DNA of 64,000 bases, taken from Castor canadensis. Taxonomy: Eukaryota; Chordata; Mammalia; Rodentia; Castoridae. Below the pieces are notes generated by a model. That model was not told the origin of the DNA, searched no databases, and saw only the letters and a program-made list of their open reading frames with translations. The translations under genes and the position numbers were made by a program. The stretch spans positions 56,452,501-56,516,500 of the forward strand of contig NC_133394.1 in the NCBI RefSeq assembly GCF_047511655.1. Reading direction: 5' to 3'. Shown in pieces: positions 47,132 to 58,984 of the stretch (within the stretch, counting starts at the first letter, position 1; every line of letters starts with the position of its first letter).

Positions 47132-47449
47132 TTATTTTTGGGGAGTGGCACCTGGATTTGAATTTAGGGCCTCACGCTTGCTAGCCAGGTGCTCTAGCAC
47201 TTGAGTCCAGCCCTTTTTTGCCTTAGTTATTTTTCAAGTAGGGTCTCACATTTTTGCCCAAGCCAGCCTCAGACCAAGATTTTCCTACTTACAGCCTCTC
47301 AAACAGATGGAATGACAGGCATATACCACCATGCCTGGCTTACTGGTTGAGATAGTCTCGATAACATTTTCCCCCCTGCTGGCCTTGAGCAGGCTGGTCT
47401 CCACCTCCTAAGTAGCTGGATTACAGGTGTGTATACCTCACCCAGCCTA
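47132..47449 (-). repeat. Composite SINE, long form, minus strand
   Basis: tagggcctcacgcttgctag, then caagtagggtctcacatttt and agtagctggattacaggtgt; about 320 bp. Confidence 0.88.
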
Positions 47450-47674
47450 TACCTCATTCTCAAATCTCTTCTCTATCCTTGACTAGTAGTATCAGGGTAG
47501 TCCCCCAATATTGGGCAAACAACCCTGGACTGCTCACCAGACAGTATTGGGATTCCTAAGGAGTTCATTTCACCTCAGGCTAGGATTGTTTACAGATTTA
47601 CCACAAAGACTTTCTCTCCCTCAGAGGGTTGGATCTTCTTTTTCCTACAGCTTGGACTAATAGGATCGAGGGTT

Positions 47675-47950
47675 GTTTTTTTAAGTTTTTATTAGCATAA
47701 ATTAATTTTATAAAGAGGCTCCATTGTGATAGTTACATACATGCACATAGTGAACATTGAGCAAATTCACTCTCTCTATACTACTCTTTCTTAATCTCAT
47801 CCTCCCCCTCTTTTTCAGATTTTAAGTGGGTCTCATTATGCTGCTTTCATAACATAATGAGATATATATATCATAAATTTGTATCATATACACTTCCTGA
47901 CACATTCTGCTTTTATTATTTGCCCTTAATTCTCAATGAGGATAACTTGC
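47675..47950 (-). mobile_element. L1 3'UTR fragment, minus strand
   Basis: gtttttattagcataaatta, followed by ccattgtgatagttacatac, looks like the 3' tail of an L1 in reverse orientation. It is short and truncated. Confidence 0.5.
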
Positions 47951-49114
47951 AACTAAAGTTTTTAAGTCCCGTAGTGAAGACAGAAGATATAGCACAGATC
48001 ATTAATGTGATGATTTATTAAAGTTAATTTGCCAAATTGAGTGCTAGGAATAAAACAAAGAGAAGAAATAAAAGGGATTGCATGATGTAAGATTTTCAGA
48101 ATACAGAATACCATCAACAGTACCAAAAACTTTCCAAGAACCACAGTCAGATTTTGCTCCTCAGTCTCATCAGTCCATGTAATCAAATTCCTGTCTTGAT
48201 TACACAATCTATCTCTTGTAGTCATCTTCTTATTGTTATGCTGACTGTGGGTTAGCTGTCAAACCTCAGGTTATTGTGTCTCAGGTCTGAAACAGTCTTG
48301 GAAATTATGAATCTCAATTCTAACCAGTCTCTTCCCTTTGTGGTGCTAAGGCTGTTTATCTTATATAATCCTTCTAAGAGACCCAGTCATTAGCCTTCAA
48401 TTTCTGGAAGGGCTGTTTTTGGAAGTGTGAGAAGACAAATAATAGAACTAAATATCTTGGGTAAATTATTATATAACTAACATCAGAATGGATGTAGACA
48501 CTTCATCTGAGTGTATATGTATAAATTTTTATAATGATTTCTTAAGGATTCAGGTATTGGCAAATCTCTGGGACATTTTAATCTGATCCATAAATTGTGA
48601 TCTCTGGTGTAGACCAGGGTATTTTACCCCAGAAGTAAAACTTTGTAAGAAAGTTTGATGATGTTATGTCAGTCTTTGCACACAAATGAAGAAGTTTCTA
48701 CACATGTTAAAGGCATATAATCACTGAAATTATTCCTATTAATAACACTCTACCTATGCAAAATTAGCCTGAGAAAACTGAGATTCATTCCTGTTTCCCT
48801 CTCTTCAGACTTTCCATACTGGAAGTCTGAAGAATAGGATGCTTCTTGTAAAACTATTGGTTTTAAAAGATAGAGCATCCCAAAAACATGATTATTTATA
48901 TATTTTTAAATATGCACTTTCTTTCTTAAGATAGAAGAGTAAACTCTTGGTGTGGCCCAAGAGACATTTGAAACACATGTTAAATGTTGTGGGCGTAATC
49001 GGCAAAACTGTGAGCTAGGACACAGACAGCTTCACAGAGCTGCCAAATCAACTCTGTTTGGCTCATTTCTGAATTCTTTTGTCTGTTGAAGAAATAAACA
49101 TATCTTATTTAGGC
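47951..49114. other. Non-coding, nothing recognised
   Basis: An 87-codon minus-strand frame at 48225-47962 has no recognisable domain. Confidence 0.5.
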
Positions 49115-49620
49115 CACTTTTATTTGAGGTTACTCATTATATTTAGATTTTTTGCCACTATAATCACATACCTGAGACAATTTATTTATAAAGATGAAAA
49201 GGTTAAGGGCTGGAGGAGTGGCTTAAGCAGTAAGAAGAGTGCTTGCCTAGCCAGCAAAGGACTGGCCCTGAGTTCAAACCCCAGTGCCACTAAAAAAAAA
49301 AAAAGAAGATAAAAAGTTCATTTTTGGCTCATCATTCTGGAGATTCCAGTCCAAAATAAAGTGCCCCTTTATATCCCTAGGCCTCTAGTGAAGGCAGCAC
49401 ATCATGATGGGAGCACATGGCACAGCAAACCATTCATATCACAAACCTGGAGGCAAGAAGAAGAGGAAGAGAAGGAGGACACTCAAAACCCTTTGAGGGC
49501 ATACCTCCAAATGACCTCAAGACCTTCTCTAAGATCCAGCCTCTCAAAGATTCTACCAATTCCCAATAGTGCTACTCTGGGGACAAAGCCTATGGAAGAC
49601 AGATAGCACTTACATGTTAT
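49115..49620 (-). repeat. MaLR-type LTR, minus strand, with a SINE inside
   Basis: In reverse orientation, the 3' end lies near 49120 (gccactataatcacatacct equals the reversed 'tgtgattatagtggc') and the body near 49400-49600 (aggcagcacatcatgatggg, cctccaaatgacctcaagac). A tRNA-derived SINE sits at 49202-49302. Confidence 0.6.
49202..49302 (+). repeat. tRNA-derived SINE
   Basis: ggctggaggagtggcttaag and ccctgagttcaaaccccagt, then poly(A). Flanks agatgaaaaggtt and agataaaaagtt are an imperfect TSD. Confidence 0.9.
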
Positions 49621-49844
49621 TAACAGGACTTACTACATGAGGCCTTGCTCTTTTTAGAAAGTCCTGTTAGTTTTTTGATTGCAAAATGTTTAGGGAACAT
49701 TATTAAATATCATCATTGACTATGGGAGCACAAAATGAAGAACTATTCCTAGCCTACAGAATTTTATATTTTAGTAGGAAAAACAGACATATATAGAATT
49801 GATCCCATATAAGAGAATGACTATAATGGAATGTGTGATGTATT

Positions 49845-50215
49845 AGTTACTTTTTTGCATCACTGTGCCAGAATGTCTGACATAAACAACTTCAGGGAGG
49901 AAAACTTTGGTTTGCTCATTATTTCAGAGGGTTCAGTTGATGGTCACTTCGCTCCGTGTTTCTGGACTTATTGTGAAGCAGAACATCATGGTAACATATA
50001 GAAGAGGTTATTTAGCTCATACCGAACAGGAAGCAGAGAGAGAGGAAGGGACTGGAGCCCAGATATAACCTTCAAAAGCAAGCCTGCAATAACCTACTTC
50101 CTCCAACTAGGCCCTCCTCCTAGTTTCCAGAACCTTCCAAAATAGTGCCACTAGCTGTGGACCAAGCATGTAACAATATAGGGGACATCTCATAGTCACA
50201 CCATAAAAAGTAAGC
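49845..50215 (-). repeat. MaLR-type LTR, minus strand
   Basis: The reverse complement gives the usual MaLR end (gcacagtgatgcaaaaaagt, then aactaatacat) and body words (taggaggagggcctagttgg). Confidence 0.65.
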
Positions 50216-50224
50216 AGTTAATTC

Positions 50225-50550
50225 CCAAGTGTAAATTTGTTAACTTCTACTGGCATAAAAGTAGACATATAGATCAATGGAATGGAACTGAGAGTTCAAA
50301 AATAAACCCTTACATTTCTGGTCAATTGATTTTTGACAGGGTACCAAGAAACTCAATGAGAATAGTCTTTTCAACAGGTGATACAGGGAAAAATGGGTGT
50401 GTACTTCTGAAAGAATGAGGTTGACCCCCTACTTCACACCATATAAAAACATTAACTCAAAATGGCACTAAGCATAAATGTAAGAGCTAAAATGATAATA
50501 AATGAAAAGTATATACTTCAACATGTCAGTAAATTTGAATGCTTGAAAAT
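50225..50550 (+). mobile_element. L1 ORF2 fragment, plus strand
   Basis: L1-like words include agacatatagatcaatggaa, ttgatttttgacagggtacc and accatataaaaacattaact, from the ORF2 C-terminal region. A minus-strand SINE was inserted next to it at 50564. Confidence 0.7.
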
Positions 50551-50563
50551 ATATATGCACATA

Positions 50564-50881
50564 TTTTTGGTGTTACTGGGGTTTTGAACGTAAGTCCTCC
50601 AGCCTGCTAGACAGGTTCTTTACTACTTGAGCCACACACCTAGCCCTTTTTACTTTACTTATTTTTTCAAGTAGGATCTTGCATGTTTTGCCCAGCCTGG
50701 CCTGGACTGTGAACCTTCCATGTAGCTCAGATCACAGGCTCATGCCACCACACCCAGAATTTTGTTGAGATGGAGTCTTACTAACTTTTTGCTTAGGCTG
50801 ATCTTCAATCATGATGCTCCTGATCTCTACCTCCTTCCACTAGATAGTTGGGATTACAGCCTGAGTCATTGTGCCCACCCA
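50564..50881 (-). repeat. Composite SINE, long form, minus strand
   Basis: tttactacttgagccacaca, then tcaagtaggatcttgcatgt and gttgggattacagcctgagt. The TSD gcttgaaaa flanks it (50541 and 50882). Confidence 0.9.
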
Positions 50882-50890
50882 GCTTGAAAA

Positions 50891-51384
50891 ATACACTTAA
50901 GAGAAGTAATTGCATTAACAAACACTATAGAAATGGCAACAGTTCAAGAAAAGATGAAAATAATCTTTATGGCACATGATGCCAAAAACAACCAGACTTA
51001 ACTTTAAGTAACAAGTACATTGGTTTCTATGCATGAGTAGGTATGCCAAAAATGTCACAATTATGACCCCTGACTAGTACAATGAGTAGCAGAACACAGC
51101 AGAAAAACAAAAATCTAGATCAGAGGATACAGATGGTGACATATATGTGTTATCCCTTACAATGTTTGTTTTCTATTTTAATTAAGCCAGTGTTTAAAAA
51201 TTGTGAGATCTCACTTGGAAAGCTGTAATGCACCTTCTCTTGAAAATCTGAAGAGTGGTAGAACTGTCATCATTTGCTAAGGCCGGGAGTTGCTGCCCTC
51301 CTTAAATACTCTCATGCAGGAGTTATCTGTGCATGGACAAGTGGCACTTTGCTCACTATATTGAGTCTGGCTTTGTAAGCATTA
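50891..51384. other. Non-coding, nothing recognised
   Basis: Sequence between a SINE and a MaLR-type LTR. No feature supported. Confidence 0.5.
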
Positions 51385-51830
51385 TGATTTGAACATGGTT
51401 TGAGTGTGTCCCCCAAAAGTTCAGGTGTCAGAACCCTGATCTCCTATTTGACAGTGTTGAGGTGGTGAAATGTTTAAGAGGTAGGGCCTACTAGAAGGTG
51501 GTTAGGTAACTGGAGGTTGCCCGCCACAGAAGGGATTCATGGAGTGTTAGGGGATTTTGGTTGGTTCTCATGAGAATAAGTTGCTATGAAAAGAATAAGC
51601 CTGTCTGCTGAATTCCTCTGGCTTCCTGTCTTGCGCTGTGATGTGTTTTACAAGCGATCTGCCATTGTGAGACATTTACAGTGAGGCCCTCAGCAGAGAC
51701 CAAACAGATCGGGCTTCCTGATCTTGGACTTTCAGCCTCCATAAAGTTGACCTACTAAAACTCTTTTCTTGATGTGTTACCCAGTCATACATGTTTGCTA
51801 TAGTAACAGAAAACAAACTAAGAAAGGAGG
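51385..51830 (+). repeat. MaLR-type LTR
   Basis: tttgagtgtgtcccccaaaa, tgttgaggtggtgaaatgtt and tttgctatagtaacagaaaa are in the order of an MST/MLT1-type LTR. No internal region is attached. Confidence 0.75.
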
Positions 51831-52010
51831 TGCTTGAGTCTGTGATCCTAAGTACAGGGGAAGTCTAATCTGTCTGGCGACCTTGGTTGAGATGCTTTAT
51901 AAGTCTTCTATCAAATGGGCAAAAAATACCTGCCCTTTTTGCCTTCCTTATAGCACTGTCATGAAGATTTAATAAACTGGTATATTGAAAGCACTATACA
52001 ACTAAAAAGT

Positions 52011-52195
52011 CCAGGCTCACGCCTGTAATCCTACCTACTCAGGAGGCAGAGATCAGGAGGATCATGGCTCAAAGTCAGCTGGGGCAAATAGTGCCATGAG
52101 ACCTTATCTTAAAAAACCCTTCACAAAAAAGGGCTGCTGGAGTGGCTCAAGGTGTAGGCCCTGAGATCAAGTCCCAGTACCACAAAAAAAAAAAA
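52011..52195 (+). repeat. Composite SINE
   Basis: ggctcacgcctgtaatccta leads to ggctcaaggtgtaggccctg and poly(A). Both sides carry aaaaagtcc. Confidence 0.92.
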
Positions 52196-52427
52196 GTCCC
52201 ACGTGAATCACTTTTGGTTTTCTCTGTGAAATCTATGATTCCACTCTGACCATTTTACTAAAGAGTACCCCTTTCCCAGCTTTATGGAGGTACAACAATA
52301 AATAAATAAATAAATGAAAATTATATATATTTAAGATATACGACTTGATATTTTGATATATGTATACATTATGAAATTATCACCAAAACAAAGTTAATTA
52401 ACATATGATCACTTCACATAGTTACAA

Positions 52428-52506
52428 TTTTTTGGCAATAGTGGAGTTTGAACTAAGTACCTTGCACATGCCAGGCAAGTGCTCTAACACTTAAGCCACA
52501 CCACCA
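52428..52506 (-). repeat. tRNA-derived SINE in an L1 3'UTR, minus strand
   Basis: tgccaggcaagtgctctaac and acttaagccacaccacc, inserted in the minus-strand L1. Confidence 0.88.
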
Positions 52507-52520
52507 CAATTACAGTTTTC

Positions 52521-52522
<2 letters not shown>

Positions 52523-52562
<40 letters not shown>
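52523..52562 (+). repeat. TG microsatellite
   Basis: About 20 tg units, next to a SINE insertion. Confidence 0.95.
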
Positions 52563-52565
<3 letters not shown>

Positions 52566-54614
52566 TGAAAACTCTTAAGATCTGACCTCTTTGCAAATTT
52601 CATGTACAAAACAGAGCATTGTTATCTAAAGTCACATGCTGTATACTAGATTTCCCAAAATTATTCATCTTGCATAAGTGAAGCTTTATTTCTTTGGATT
52701 AACATCTTCTACTTACCCCTTCCTCCAGTCCCTGGAAATCACCCTTCTTCACTGTACTTTGGTGTTTGACTTACAGAAATGTGAGATTCCACATTCAAGT
52801 GAGATCATGCAGTATTTGTTTGCTTGTGCCTGGCTTATTTCACTCAACATTATGTCCTCCAGGTTCATACATGTTGCCACAAATGGCAGTTTTTCCTTCC
52901 TTTTAAAAACTGACTGATATTATTTCTGTGTTTATATCACATTTAAAAAACGATTCATCCATGGATGGACACGAGTTGCTTCCTTATCTTGGCTATTGTA
53001 AATAATGTTGTAATGAACATAAAGTGCAGATATCTTCAGGAGCTTGATGTTCTTTCACAGAATTGGGATTCCTGGATCATATGGTAATTCTAAGTTTAAT
53101 TTTTAGAGAAAAACATAAGAAAGCCTATAACAATCTACATTCTCACCAATAGGGTTCAAAGGTTTCAATTTATCCACATCCTATCCAAAATGTTTATTGC
53201 TTTTGTCTTTTTTATGATTGCCATTCCATCAGGTGTGAAGAGACTCTTCATTGCAAATTTGATTTGTTTTTCTCTGGTAGTTAAATGTGACATTGAACAC
53301 CTTTTCAAATACCTGTTGGCTATTTGTATGTCTTCTTTGGAGAAATGTTTACTCAACTTAGGTCATTTCCCTCATGTTTAAATGGATTATTTGTTGTTTG
53401 GTTGTTTTTGTGTGTGTGTGTTGCTATTGAATTGTTATGAGTTCCTTATAAATTTGGGTCATTAATTCCTCATCACATGTATGTGTTACATACATTTTCC
53501 ATAGGCTGTCTTTTCTCTTTGTTGATTACTTCATTTTTCTTTAGAAGCTTTTGGTTTCATGGAATGCTGCTTGTCTGTCTTTGCTTTTGTTGTCTGTGCT
53601 TTCAGTGTCTATCCAAAAAAAATCATTGCCAAGACCAATGTCAAAAAGCTTTTTCTATTTTCTTCTAGTAGCTTTATAGTTTTTGGACTTACATTTAAAT
53701 ATTTAATTCATATTAGCTTAATTTTATATGTGGCCTAAACTAATGGCCCAATTTCATAGTTCTGCATGTATATATCTAGCACCACTAGTATTATTTCTCC
53801 ATTGTGAGTTCTTGGTTACCTTGTTGAGAGATCAAGTGACAATAAATGTGTGGATTTGCTTCTGGGATCCCAACTATGTTACATTGTCCTATATGTTGTG
53901 TTTTTATGCTGGTGTCATACTGTTTTGATTATTGAGCCTTTAAAATATATTTTGAAATCCGCCTTTACCATTGTTCTTGCTCAAGATTGCTTTGACTATT
54001 CAGGGTTTTTATGTGCTTGAATATGAATTTTATGACTGTCTTTTCTATTTCTGAAAACAGTTTCATTGAAATTTTGAGAAGGAATACATTGAATCTATAA
54101 ATTGGTTACATAATATGGACATTTAAACAATGTTAATTCTTCCAATCCATAAATATAGAATGTCTTTCCATTTATTTGTCTTCAATTTCTTTCATCAATG
54201 TTCTATATCTTTCAACTCATAGATCTCTCCTGTACTTGGTTTAAAGTATTCCTAAATGTTTTATCCATGTATCAATTTTTGATACTGCAATAAATGGGAT
54301 TGTTTTCTTCACTGATGGTTAATTTGTTACTGGTATAGAAATACAACTGATTTTTGTATATTAATTTATATACTATTACTTTGCTGAATTTATTTTACAA
54401 CAGTATTTTTCTGCGGTGTTTAGGATTTCTACATATATCATTTACAAATAAAGACAATTTCACTTCTTACTCTGATATCAAAGCCTTCTGTTTCATTTGC
54501 TTCCTAATTGCTCAGATTAGGACTTCTAGTACAAAGTTGAACTGAAAATGTGAAAGTTTCCCTTGTTTCACATCTTAGAAGAAAAGATTTCAAATTTTTC
54601 TGCATTGTTGATGT

Positions 54615-54785
54615 TTTTCTTCCTTCCTTCCTTTCTCTCTCTCTTTTTCTCCCTCTCTCTTCTCTCTTTGCTGGACTGGGGTTTGAACTTAGGACTTTGT
54701 GCTTACTAGACAGGTACTGAGTCACACCTCCAGCCCCTCTTTCTCTCTCTCTCTCACTTTCTCTTTCTCTCTTTCTTTCTTTCAT
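54615..54785 (+). repeat. Pyrimidine-rich (TC/TTCC) tracts around a SINE
   Basis: cttccttccttcctttctct and ctctctctctctcactttct on the two sides of the SINE at 54669-54737. Confidence 0.85.
54669..54737 (-). repeat. tRNA-derived SINE, minus strand
   Basis: ctggactggggtttgaactt and gagtcacacctccagcccc, set between two TC-rich tracts. Confidence 0.82.
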
Positions 54786-54800
54786 TCTTTTGTCTTTTTA

Positions 54801-54877
54801 TTTTCAGGTTTGGGGATTGAACCCAGGGACTTGCACATGCTTGGCAAACCCTTTTGAGCTATATTACATTGAGCCTG
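54801..54877 (-). repeat. tRNA-derived SINE, minus strand
   Basis: tttggggattgaacccaggg and cttgcacatgcttggcaaac; it is diverged at its 3' part. Confidence 0.78.
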
Positions 54878-55529
54878 TCCCAACTGATTATGAAGTCAGC
54901 ATTTTTCATATATGGGCTATGTAGGAGTCATTTCTTTTTATACCTAATTTGTTGAGAATTTTTATCATGAAAGGTGTTAAATATTTTTCAAATGCTTATT
55001 CTGCATCTCTTGAGGAGGTCATGTGGTTTTCATACTTCATTTGCTTAATGTGGTATATTGCATGTTGATTCACAAGTATATATTAAACTATCCTTTCCTC
55101 TCAAGAATAAATCTCACACAGTCTGGCATATGAGCCTATTAGTGTGTTGTTAAATTCAGTTTGCTAGTATTTGCTTTAGAACTTTTACATCCATGTTCAT
55201 CAGGGATGTTGTTCTAACTTTATATGATGAGTTTCCTTCTATTTATTCTTTGAAGTTTAAGAAAGACTGCTATTATTTTTTAAATGGTAGAATTGATGTA
55301 TGAAGCCATCTGTTCTTGTGCATTTCTTTGTTGGAAATGTTTTGATTACTGATTCAAGCTCCTTATTAGTGATTTGTTCAGGCTTTATATTTCTTTTTGA
55401 TTCTGTTTTAGGTTGTATATTTTTATGACCTTATCCATATCTTCTAAGTTGTCCAGTTCAGAGGCATGTAATTGTTCATAATTTTCTTTATGATTTTTTT
55501 CTGTGGAATCAGGTCTAATGTCTCTCTCT

Positions 55530-55842
55530 CTTTTTTTTTTTTTTTGTAATACAGGATTTTGAACTCCGGGCCTTGTACTTGCCAGGCAGGCGCTCTTCCA
55601 CTTGAGCTACATCCCCAGCCCTTTTTGCTTTTAGTTATTTTTCAACTATGGTCTCTCATTTATCCCTGGACCACAATCCTCCTATTTATGATTCCTGTGT
55701 AGCTGGGATGTCAGGCATGTGCCATCGCACCCAGCTGTCATTGATTGGGATGGAGTCTCACTAATTTTTTGCCCAGGATTTGCCTTGAACCATGATCTTC
55801 CCAATCTGCCACCCAAGTAGCTAGGATTACAGGCATTGTCAC
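55530..55842 (-). repeat. Composite SINE, long form, minus strand
   Basis: The T tract, gccaggcaggcgctcttcca, cttgagctacatccccagcc, then ctaggattacaggcattg; about 310 bp, inside the minus-strand L1. Confidence 0.9.
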
Positions 55843-56390
55843 TGTGAAGTTTGTCTTGTTTCTTTTCATTTTGTTTTATTTATTTATTTGAGTCTTCTTT
55901 ATCTTTGGTTACTGTTTGGTAATTTTATCTTTTAAAAAAAACCAATTCTTAGTTTTGTTGATTTTTCTATTTTTCCATTCTCTATTTCATTTATTTGTGC
56001 TCTAATTCTTAATAATTCCTTCTGCTAATTTTTCTACTTCCCTAAGGTGTAAACTTAGTTGTTTACTTAAGAGCTTTCTTCCTTTGTAATGTAGGAATTT
56101 GTATCTTCAAACATTCCTATTATTACTTCTTTTGCTGTATATCACATGTTTTGTTGTATGTATATTTGTTTTTATTTTTCTTGAGTTATTCAAAATTTTC
56201 TTGATTTTCCTCATTGATCTAATGTTTGTTCAAGAGTGTTTTGTTTCATTTCCACTTGTTTGTGAATTTTCTCATTTTCTTTCTCTTATCAGAAAAAAAT
56301 ACATGGGATGGTTTTAATCTTCTTAATTTGTTAATATTTTTTGTGACCTAGCATTTGATCTATTCAGGAGATTGTTCCATGTGCACTTTT

Positions 56391-56499
56391 AGTAGCACAT
56401 TTTGGGTTGCCATAACAAAATACCCAAGGCTGGGTTCTTTATAAGTGAAGAGCCTTGTTGGGCTCATGATTCTAGTTTCTGAACGGCCAAAAAACTTTG
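56391..56499 (-). repeat. Partial MaLR-like LTR, minus strand
   Basis: agcacattttgggttgccat, then aaggctgggttctttataag, resembles the reversed 3' end of a MaLR LTR. It is a short remnant between two L1s. Confidence 0.4.
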
Positions 56500-57949
56500 G
56501 TACTGAGGTCTTGGTGGTGCCTCCTTGCTGCACCACAATATGGTACCGCTGACTACAGGAGTTTGTTGCTAGGTGGAGTTTGAGACTGAGCTACTCTGTG
56601 GACTCCAAAACAAGAAATAGTCACACCTCAGGGAGTCTTAGGGCACCCAGCCACAGAGTCTGGGAAGAAGGTGGCCAAGAAAGGTGTTCATGGAGAAAGA
56701 TTTTGACATGGATTCACTGAGAAGTTTAAGCAGCTGCTAGCTTGGCCAGCAAAGGGCACAGTGTTCAGTCGCCCCACCCTCTCTGGAAAGAGAGTGTTCC
56801 ATTGCCTAAGAATCACAGTAGAAGCAGAGCACAAATCCTGTGGTAGGCAGAGTACTCCAGATCCCAGGCTGTCTGCTAACTTCAAGTATGTCCTGCGAAG
56901 CAGGGTTTGAAACTGAGTGAGTCTGGTGACTTAAAAACCAAGGAGCAACTGTGGCTCAGGGACTCTTGGGACACCCTGACACAGTATCTGTGTGGGAGAC
57001 AGCCATGAGAGATAGTCAAGGAGAGAGAGGATCTGACATGGACTACATGAGAAGTTTAGGCAGCAGGGATCTCCAGCAGTAGTGGAGGGTGTTGTCCTTA
57101 GAGACACCTTCACCTGTGGGGAGAGCAAGTACATTGCTTGAGGATCACTGCAGAAACTGCATTAAGCTTGTGATGGATAGAGAGCTCAGCCTCCAGGCCC
57201 TGTTTTGGGTCAGAGGGTATTTGCTGCCAGGTGGGGCTGAGAACTCTGAACACAGAATGCAGAGATTACATGATCTTCCCTCAGCCTCCCCACTCACACA
57301 GGGTAATGAATTGCTGGGCAGAGTCTGAAAGCAATGAGACCTGTAGGCAGAGTTCCTACGTCCCTGAGTTCTCTGCCACCAATGCAAAACTCAATGCTCA
57401 GTTTGCCACTAACATTATCCAATGCATGCAGGAGACTCCAATAGGATTGCATTATTGCTGCCTCTAGCAGCAAAAATTGGGGCTACTGTACAGCAAGTCG
57501 GAACCTGCCTAGTCCATAGATTATAAAACTGCACAGCCAGCAGCAGAGTCTAGTACACAAAGAGAATCTTCCAAAGTGAAAGCATCACAGAAACAGACAA
57601 TTAACCCTTGACTGGCCCCACCCTCAACCCACATATAGCACCAACCTGTACACTAGGAATTACAAGAGACATCCAAGTACTGTTCTTCTATTTGAGTAGT
57701 GTAGGGGATCAGGCATGGTGCCCTCAACATGTGGGCAAGTTTAGATACTGTCCTGTGGTGAGAAACTGCACCTCAGCCCTGCCACTACACATTCTTGCCT
57801 GAACATTAAGAACACTTCAACCTGGCTGGTGGAGTTGCTCAAGTGGTAAAGCACTTGCTTAGCAAATGCAAGGCTCTGAGTTCAACCCCCAATAACACAA
57901 AAAAATAGAATACTTCAACTCAAATACTACAGATGATTAAAATTTCCAT
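56500..57949 (+). mobile_element. Probable 5'UTR of the old plus-strand L1
   Basis: A GC-richer stretch with several internally similar pieces: 'cagggagtcttagggcaccc' at 56630 and 'cagggactcttgggacaccc' at 56956, each followed by agacag/aaggtgg and gacatgga. This repeated-unit layout suits an L1 promoter made of related modules. It runs straight into the ORF1 region. A SINE sits at 57822-57906. The assignment is inference from position. Confidence 0.5.
57822..57906 (+). repeat. tRNA-derived SINE
   Basis: ttgctcaagtggtaaagcac and ctctgagttcaacccccaat, with flanking aacacttcaac and aatacttcaac. Confidence 0.9.
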
Positions 57950-58803
57950 CCAATGACTTGGCCTCATATGTGCAAATCCTAATGCAAAAATAAGAAATAT
58001 GAAAAAAAACAGGTAACATGACTCCTCCAAAAGTCACCAACCCCACAGTAATGAACACTAAGGATAATGAAGTGGCTGCAACCATTTCAAAATCTCAAAA
58101 GAATGATTATAAGAATGACTAATGAAATTAAAGAAGTCATGTATATACAGGTAAAATATCAATGCAAAACCACACTGAACAATTAATAGACACTTAAACA
58201 ATGAAGGACATATATGTCATTTTAGAGACATGTTAGGGGGAGATTACGAGTGGGAGGAGGAGGGTAAATGAAGAGAGTAAAAGAGGGTGAAAATGGTTGA
58301 CATGTTTTCCGTACATGTATGAATATGGAACATTGAAACCTGTTGAAGTCATTTTAAGAAGGGGGGAGGAGCAAGAGGGAGAGTAATGGAGGCAATGAAC
58401 CAAACTGGAGTACATAGTATGCATATATGGAAATGTCACAATGAAACCCTGTGTACAACTATTATATGCTATTAAAAATGTTCAAAAAGAGAAGACATGT
58501 ATAAACATCTGAACTAATTGCAAGGCAATACAAACAAATAGCTAATTCAAATAAGGAAGACAGTGCAAGATATGAAAGAAGAATTCGATAAAGTCATAGA
58601 AATCTTGAAAAAAATTAAATTGAAATTCTAAAAAATGAAAAGCTTAATAAATTAAATTTAAAAAACTCGGTCAAAACCCCTCCAGTAGTCTAGATCAAAT
58701 TGACAAAAGGTGATGTAACAGAACTTCAGATAAAGATAAAGAAAAAAATAAAGAAGTATGAGGAATGTGCAAGATGTCTGCAACACAATTAAAAGATGAA
58801 ACC

Positions 58804-58984
58804 TGCCAGGCACTAATGGCTCATGGCTGTAAGCCTAGCTAATCAGGAGGATCATCGTTTGAAGCCAGCCTGGGCAAATAGTTCCACAAGAACTTAACTT
58901 GAAAAAACCCTTCACAAAAAAGGGCTGATGGAGTGGTTCAAGGCATAGGCCCTGAGTTCAAGCCCCAGTACTGCTAAAAAAAAA
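58804..58984 (+). repeat. Composite SINE inside old L1 ORF1
   Basis: ggctcatggctgtaagccta leads to ataggccctgagttcaagcc and poly(A). Confidence 0.9.

Larger units (their letters stand above)
52265..56390 (-). mobile_element. L1, minus strand, 5'-truncated
   Basis: Read on the minus strand, the element ends with a 3'UTR near 52265. Above it come ORF2 C-terminal words around 52840-53300 (tactcagccag-type, aagagtctcttcacacctg) and reverse-transcriptase and mid-ORF2 sequence up to about 56390. A TG microsatellite, TC-rich tracts and four minus-strand SINEs interrupt it. No long frame remains. Confidence 0.8.

Noticed and set aside
49202-49302. tRNA gene
   Set aside because: The A- and B-box-like words belong to a tRNA-derived SINE with poly(A) tail and flanking duplication; no intact cloverleaf.
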